In this document: positions 58,845 to 64,000 of the stretch, piece after piece
How the letters are laid out: each line of letters begins with the position of its first letter
How positions within the stretch are numbered: the stretch's first letter is position 1
Assembly (NCBI GenBank): GCA_002917775.1
Contig: KZ627149.1
Coordinates: 874,673 to 938,672 of the forward strand
DNA from: Glaciozyma antarctica PI12
Lineage: Eukaryota; Basidiomycota; Microbotryomycetes; Kriegeriales; Camptobasidiaceae
Reading direction: 5' to 3'
Length of the DNA stretch: 64,000 bases
Program-made: the position numbers and the translations under genes
The notes under the pieces: generated by a model
What the model was told of the DNA's origin: nothing
What the model saw: the letters and a program-made list of their open reading frames with translations, nothing else
Database searches by the model: none

Positions 58845-61052
58845 ATGGATCTGACCTCGGCGACAACTCGTACGGAGGATCCACTCGACACTTCCGCTGC
58901 TCAAGAGGAAGCACTCGCCCACCTCAACCAAGTCAAGCACAACCGCAAGCTCCTTCACGGCCGCAACCGTCCTCAGAAGAGCCACCGCCCACTCGTCGAA
59001 GTCCTTTCAGATGCGCTCTACAACAAGGAAGCAGAGGAGGAGGTCGGGGAGGACTGGTTCGGACTAGACCACGGAGCGCGTAAGGCGGGGATGGTGCGAC
59101 TTAACATAGGGAGAGGCAAGGACAAGGTTGAGGGAGGGATCAGGCGGCTGGGAAGGATCGTGGGGAGGGACCAGAATCATGGGAAGAAGGATGGGCGAGG
59201 GAAGGAGGGGGTACCGACGCTCACGCTAGACGAGGCGTTCGACGACGAGGAGCCAGCTCCTGGCGCACCCATCTACTCGGGCCTGTCTCTCGTCGAGTCC
59301 CCGACGCACTCGAACGACTCTCTCCTCTACGCCAGCGACAGTACGACCACCTACGACGAGACCTCCTCCTCCCCCACCTTCTCCGCTCTCGCTCTCCCCC
59401 CCTCTCCCACTCCCGCCGCCTCCTCCACCTCCACCCCTTCCACGCCTTCACTCGGCCCCAAAGTCTCTCGCACCATCACTCTCTCCTCTCTCCAACCCGG
59501 CCTCCCCTCAAAACACCGCGACCACCGCTCAGACTTCTCCCCTCGTCGCAAGCTCGGGACTCTTCGACCCAAGGACCTTCAGAAAGTCCTTGCGAGGCGG
59601 AGGAGGAAGGTGAGGAGAGGGGAAGTGGAGGCGCTGGATATGGAGGGAGTGAGCGAGTTGGAGATGGCGTTTATTGAGGCGGGAGCGATGCTCGAGGAGG
59701 AGGGGAAGGCAGTTGGCTGTCGACGTGCTGTATGAGCATCAGCGGGGGGTGAGCTGCTCGCTCGTGTTTGCTGTGGATTCAGATCTGATACGATTCGCAA
59801 GGCTCGTCGTATTCGGACTCCCTCGATTCTCCAGCGCTGCTCTCGCGCAGTTCGACCCCGCTCCCTGGACCGACGCCTCGCTCAAGTACGGTCCCTCCCC
59901 CTCGCTCTGGACTTCGCTGACTCTAATTTCCGCAACCCAGGGACAGCGCTTTCACTCCACACGACCACCCTCTCCCGACCCCCTTCTGGACATGGGAAGA
60001 CGATCACTGGATGGTCGACATGGGCCACGACGTCGACGAACAAGGTACCCCTCCCCCTCTCCCCTCTCCATTCCACACTAACCCCACACACGCGCAGGAT
60101 GGTCCTACGCCCTCCGCTTCCGCTCCTCCCACTGGCGCGGCGAAGCCGACACCTGGCGCTCCTTCGTCCGCCGTCGTCGCTGGGTCCGTACGCGTTCCTA
60201 CCGTCCCTCCCTCCCTCCCACCACCTCCCACCCATGCGAAATCAACTGGGACGCACGGCAAGCCGACTGCGAGGGTGTGGAAGTGGTAGGATTGCGAGCG
60301 GCGACGGCGGTTTTGCCGCTGAGTGCGGAAGGGAAGGATGAGGTGTTTGGGTGGACGGGGGAGGTGGATGCGAGGGATCCGTTCTTGGCCTGGGAGTTTG
60401 TGAAGAGGGAGGGAGAGGGGGTGTTGGTGAAGTTGAGGGAACGAGGAGCGAGGGGGAGTAGGAGCGAGGAGGAGCTGTGGGGGGTGTGGAAGGATGCGGT
60501 GGTCGAGGTTAATTTGCGCAGAGTCGCTAAGGTGTTGAAGGGGTGTCGGTTGGATAGGGAGAAATTGGGAGTGTGGAGGTGGTGGCTTGGTGTCGAGGAG
60601 ACGGCGCAGGAGGAGAGCGAGCAGAGGTGGGCGGAGAAAGCGAGGCAACTTAGTCCGAATGGGAGGGCGGAGCATGGGGTCGACGCGAGGCTGTGGAGGG
60701 AAAAGGGGGGAAAGAGACCGGTGTTAGACGACGTGTGGGATTTGCTCGAGGGGCGGGTGAGTCCCGTTTCGCTTGCTGGCGGAGGGAGCGAGGCTGATGA
60801 ACGCAGCTCGATCATATACTCCAGCTATTCGAGTTCCAGCTCACGCGCCTCGATCTCCTTCGACTGGTCCTCTCCCTCCACCCGCTCAAGCACGCGCACC
60901 ACAAGTACGAATCCTTCGACCGAGGTCACCCTTTCCAGCCGGGCGTACTGTCACCCAAAGCTATGGGGAGTCGGCTCGGACGAAGGCTCGATTTCTATCG
61001 CGATGTGGCAGAGTTGGAAAAGTATCATGAGGGGAAGATGGGGAAAGTATGA
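58845..61052 (+). CDS. DysF-domain protein (Mug65/Spo73/Pex-like)
   Basis: The DysF (dysferlin N/C) domain occurs in fungal Spo73, Mug65 and peroxisomal Pex30-family proteins, which act at organelle or prospore membranes. Start ATG 58845 (MDLTSATTRTEDPLDTSAAQ) opens a disordered region. The domain core is LAVDVLYEHQRG, LVVFGLPRFSSAALAQFDPA, FTPHDHPLPTPFWTWEDDHW, MVDMGHDVDEQGWSYALRFR and SSHWRGEADTWRSFVRRRRW. A C-terminal helical region follows (LRRVAKVLKGCRLDREKLGV, LDHILQLFEFQLTRLDLLRL). Exons from 59802 onward join in phase. Upstream, the frame change near 59712 is solved by an intron at 59649-59712. At 59744-59749 the six-G run before a GTGAGC donor leaves the wrong phase; five Gs would fit. 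No transmembrane segment was seen, so a Pex30-type protein is less likely than Mug65/Spo73. Confidence 0.75.
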
Positions 61053-61268
61053 GTGAGAGGAAGATGGGAGAGGAATGGAGAGAAGGGCAAGGGGAAGAGT
61101 CTTGCCGTCGCTTAGCATTTAGTTCCCCCCTCGTCGCAGTCACTATCGCATCCTTCCTCTGTCGTTAATCATAATCACGCACATTGTTCGCATCCTCACG
61201 CGCGATTCCGGGAGAAAGAAATCAATGCAATGCGTGCGATCCAACGAAAGGTACAGCGTCCACCTCAC

Positions 61269-62573
61269 TCAATACGACTCCGACCCATCCGACACACTCG
61301 CATCACTCCCCGAATCCGTCTCCATCCCTAACTCCCACATCAACCTCTCGCTCGCACACACGAAAAGAAAAGCTCACCTTTCGCCAACGGATGCTGTCCC
61401 CTCGCTCCAAACTGCCCTCCCTTCTTCGGCGCCTTCCTAGCCACCTGTACAGGTCTCTCATCCGCACTATCCTCCTCGGCACTAGAATCGGTCTCCGGTC
61501 TATCCGCTTGTGGACGAGGTTGTTTCGCGGGCTGCTTGGAGGGGAGGGAGGTGCGCATGGGGGGTCGGGGAACAAGGGGGAGAGGAGTTGGAGGAGCTGA
61601 GAGGGTCTTGGAGAGGGGGTGAGAGGCGAGTTGGACGCCGGCTGCGAGGCGTTAGTGAGCTGTGCGAGAAGGGGAGGATAGGACGGACGGGAGGATTGGG
61701 CAGAGGCGGCGGCGGCGAGAGCGAGCTTTTGACGCTTGTACTTGCTCAAGGGCTTGTCGCCTGCGAGGGGGGTCGAGGAGGCGCGCTTGATGCCGCCTAG
61801 AGCGAGCTTGATGGTCATCTCTGCGATTAGGAACGTCGTTAGCTACTCGTTCAGCAAAGGAACGCAGTGCTGGCACGTACTCTTCTCCGTCCCACCGTAA
61901 GAAGACGCGTTGGAATCCTCATCCGACTCCGCGTACACCGATCCCCTATCCATCCACATCAGCTCCGTACCTTCTCCAACGCAGAAACGCACCTCGTCAT
62001 CGCCCCCCTCCCACCCGCGTTCGCAGCCGTAGCAGCAGCCGCCGCGACCCTCCTACTCTCCCCCCTCCTCGTTCCTCCCGCCCCTCCAAGGCCCATACAT
62101 CCCGACAAATGACTCGCATACCTCGACGCCGCGATCTACCCCCTACATCAGCTACGCGCGAGACGGGAGGGAGAAGGGACGAACGACTCTAGTGCAGTTC
62201 AGGCAGTCGTATAGCGCGTCATCTTTTTTGTTCGGGCTCGCACTGAGTGCGGGACTCGAGGCGCGGGAAAGGTTCCCCGAGCCTTTGAGGAGAGGCGGAG
62301 CGAGGAATCCATGCGCGGAGGCTGCGCTTCGGAGAGAGCTGCCAGAGGAGTCGGTCAAGCTGCCTTTGACGAGGGAGAGAAGGCGTACGATATGTGTGCA
62401 GCACGACGACGGGAGACGAGGCGGTGCTCTTGGATCGCTAGGTCGGTGATGAGGGTTCGGAGGAGAGAGTTGGAGAGGTAGGTCGTCTGTGGAGAGGAGG
62501 GTGATGGCTAAGTTTGGGCTTGCGGGGTGGGAGGGGAGGGACTCACGAGGGACGCCACGGTTGGCGGTTCCAT
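61269..62573 (-). CDS. SGF11: SAGA deubiquitinase-module subunit Sgf11
   Basis: Sgf11 links the SAGA H2B-deubiquitinating module (Ubp8, Sus1, Sgf73) and activates Ubp8. Eight exons give about 320 residues, longer than yeast Sgf11 (99) but typical of basidiomycete versions. The N-terminal helix is MEPPTVASLTTYLSNSLLRT, LITDLAIQEHRLVSRRRAA. The zinc finger reads DALYDCLNCTRVVIAASRYA, SHLSGCMGLGG, with C-x2-C and H-x3-C ligands. A Lys-rich segment (IKRASSTPLAGDKPLSKYKR) and a Ser/Glu/Asp-rich part (DRPETDSSAEEDSADERPVQ) follow, then KGGQFGARGQHPLAKG and an acidic tail. Introns cut the finger itself between TRV and IAASRYA. All phases agree. Confidence 0.85.
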
Positions 62574-62951
62574 CCTACTGAGCTTCACGAGGTTGTGGTT
62601 CAACTTGGGAGCGATTTCAGAGGGAGGAAAGAGGAAGAAACCGCCGACTCGAGGAAGAGACGCTCTGAGGGACCGAGCTCACCTTCTAAAGACTGGTTCC
62701 TCCCTCTCCGACGTCGCTCTCGGAAAGAAGGGAAGAAAGAGCTGTCTTTTGTCACAGTAGACTCCACAGCGTGAGGCGTGACTTCGTACGCCCTCGAGAA
62801 AAAAAGAAAAAAAAAAACCCCAGCTCGAAGCCCAGCGAGCGAACGAAGCTTCGCAAGCGAGCGAGGAGCTCCCTCTCGATCTCAGCGACGAACAACGATA
62901 ACTGCACGCGCGCACTGATTCCAAAGCCCCCTCACTACAACCCCCTCCCGC
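62574..62951. other. Intergenic region
   Basis: This is the SGF11 promoter and the 3' region of the FHA gene. It includes a long A-rich run at 62799-62817. No gene was seen. Confidence 0.5.
62799..62817. repeat. Poly-A tract with one G
   Basis: Nineteen bases that are almost all A, in the spacer upstream of SGF11. It may act as a nucleosome-excluding promoter element; that is inference. Confidence 0.7.
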
Positions 62952-64000
62952 TCATCGGTTCTTCTTAAGGCAAGGTCGACGCCAGAAGTACCTCTTCCCA
63001 CCTCCCGCCGTCCTGGCCCCCCTCACGCGCTTCACAAACGGTTCGAGCGCCTCAACGCGCGATGCCGAAGGATCATCATCAGGGCGGTAGTAATACGCCG
63101 GTGGGAGCTCGTTCCCCGCTGCGTCCTGTCGCCCAAATCGCGTCAGGTGTGAATTAGATGAGGGAGGAGGGGACGTACACGCAGTCCGACGTTCTCGATG
63201 CAGCCAAAGAAGGCCTCCTCCTGCATGACGGACTCGACGACGTCCCACCATGCCTCCACAGCTGCTTCCTCGCGCTGAGCACCCTCCCCTTTCCCACCAT
63301 CAAGGATCGACCACATCCCTCCAACCTCATTCAAAAGCGCCTTGACCACCTCCTCAACGCCAACAGTCGAACGAGGGTGGAACACGATCGCCTGTGTGTG
63401 TGTGTGGGGGGGGGGTACGTTAGTGGTGCTGAAGGGAGAGGCGAGATGGAGGAGAGGGAGAGGAGGGAGAGGACGTACGCTTGCGATGAGGCCTGCGAGG
63501 TCGAGGCCGAGGGAGGAGACGAGGGTAGTGGCGCGGGAGGAGGTGGAGGAGGGGGATTTCTCGCGCACGGGAGAGGAGGAGAGTGCGGAGAGTGCGGAGA
63601 GGGCGGGGGAGGAAGCGCGGCGAGGGGAGGTGGTTTCGATTGCGCTGGAGGAAGTGGGGAGGGAAGGGGGGTCGGAGTAGAGGGGTGTGGAGAGGGTGCG
63701 GGCGACGGCGACTTCGTCGGAGGAGAGGGAGTCGTCGAAGAGCGAGTTGAAGCTTGGTGCTGGGCTTGGGGAGCGAACGACGGCGATGGGGATGAAGCGC
63801 GAGACGACCTTGACGACCTTCTTCTTCTCGACCTTTTCCGATTCCGCGACGATGACAAACGACGTCCAGCCCCAGAAGGATAGCTCGAGCGTCGCTCCAG
63901 CCGGTCGCGTCAATACCGCGACGCTCCCAGCGGGCCAGAGGATCCCATCGACCTTCATCCCGTTCTGCCCCAGCACGCGTACTTCGACGATAATCCTACT
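62952..64000 (-). CDS. FHA-domain protein, 3' part only
   Basis: The gene runs off the right edge, so the N-terminus is missing. The first visible residues (IIVEVRVLGQNGMKVDGILW, PAGSVAVLTRPAGATLELSF) match the end of an FHA phosphothreonine-binding domain, with the GxNGxxVxG pattern. A Ser/Pro-rich region follows (SRFIPIAVVRSPSPAPSFNS), then after an intron AIVFHPRSTVGVEEVVKALL and WWDVVESVMQEEAFFGCIEN. The last exon is Tyr/Arg-rich (LPPAYYYRPDDDPSASRVEA, RYFWRRPCLKKNR) and ends at 62952. FHA plus such a C-terminus suggests a Tos4/Plm2-like or replication/transcription regulator, without certainty. The intron near 63390-63475 contains a GT repeat and poly-G run. Confidence 0.75.
63393..63415. 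repeat. (GT)n plus poly-G run in intron
   Basis: Seven GT units are followed by ten Gs, inside an intron of the FHA-domain gene near its acceptor side on the minus strand. It is a likely length-variable site. Confidence 0.7.

Noticed and set aside
59649-59712. A frameshift at 59712 in the DysF gene
   Set aside because: A GTGAGC...GGCAG intron of 64 nt in matching phase explains the frame change without a lesion, although the removed stretch looks somewhat coding-like.

Overview
This 64 kb window is nuclear DNA from a basidiomycete yeast. It most resembles a GC-rich red yeast of the Pucciniomycotina (Rhodotorula/Rhodosporidium/Sporobolomyces type). That placement is inferred from gene content, high GC, dense gene packing and intron style, not from a marker gene. 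Almost every gene is cut by many short introns of about 45-65 nt, with GTGCGT, GTGAGT or GTACGT donors, CTGAC or CTAAC branch sites and a CAG acceptor. No tRNA, rRNA, CRISPR, transposon or virus-like element was seen.

Layout left to right. 0.9-3.4 kb: an unrecognised gene and a BTB/POZ-like gene. 3.9-9.6 kb: RNA14 (mRNA 3' end processing) converging on an intronless mitochondrial repeat-type protein. 10.3-14.4 kb: RVS161 (BAR protein) divergent from a secreted/membrane arylsulfotransferase-like gene with microexons. 14.5-24.7 kb, all on the minus strand: a conserved fungal family protein, the PRP43 helicase, the PUT2 proline-catabolic dehydrogenase, a SigF-like NTF2 protein and a PLAC8 protein. 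25.4-36.2 kb, minus: a Dicer-like RNase III, then the MAPKKK BCK1. 36.8-41.4 kb: a small unknown gene, a MYND-finger gene and an Rpd3-type histone deacetylase. 41.7-50.97 kb, plus: UTP5, POP5, a GYF-domain protein and a GNAT-like protein. 51.3-56.5 kb: a PhzF-like protein, the low-molecular-weight phosphatase LTP1, the splicing factor BUD31 and mitochondrial ribosomal protein uS15m. 56.9-64 kb: an unknown Ser/Pro-rich gene, a DysF-domain (Mug65/Spo73-like) gene, SAGA subunit SGF11, and the 3' part of an FHA-domain gene that runs off the window.

The content is mostly housekeeping: RNA processing (RNA14, PRP43, POP5, UTP5, BUD31, Dicer), chromatin (HDAC, SGF11), signalling (BCK1) and mitochondrial functions. 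I see no operon-like system or biosynthetic cluster.

Two things stand out. First, the Dicer-like gene has two non-consensus splice sites, a frame break beside helicase motif VI and a Glu-to-Lys change in RNase IIIa, which may mean decaying RNAi. Second, several unrelated conserved genes (PRP43, BCK1, GYF, DysF, BTB and others) each carry one apparent single-base lesion. PRP43 is essential in yeast, so residual assembly error is a serious alternative. A 131-N gap flanked by the same 50 bases on both sides supports draft-quality sequence. Other oddities are 10-16 nt microexons in the arylsulfotransferase gene, start codons split or isolated by introns (SigF-like gene, POP5), and a likely GC-AG intron. 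All exon boundaries were derived by eye from splice signals and phase, without transcripts.
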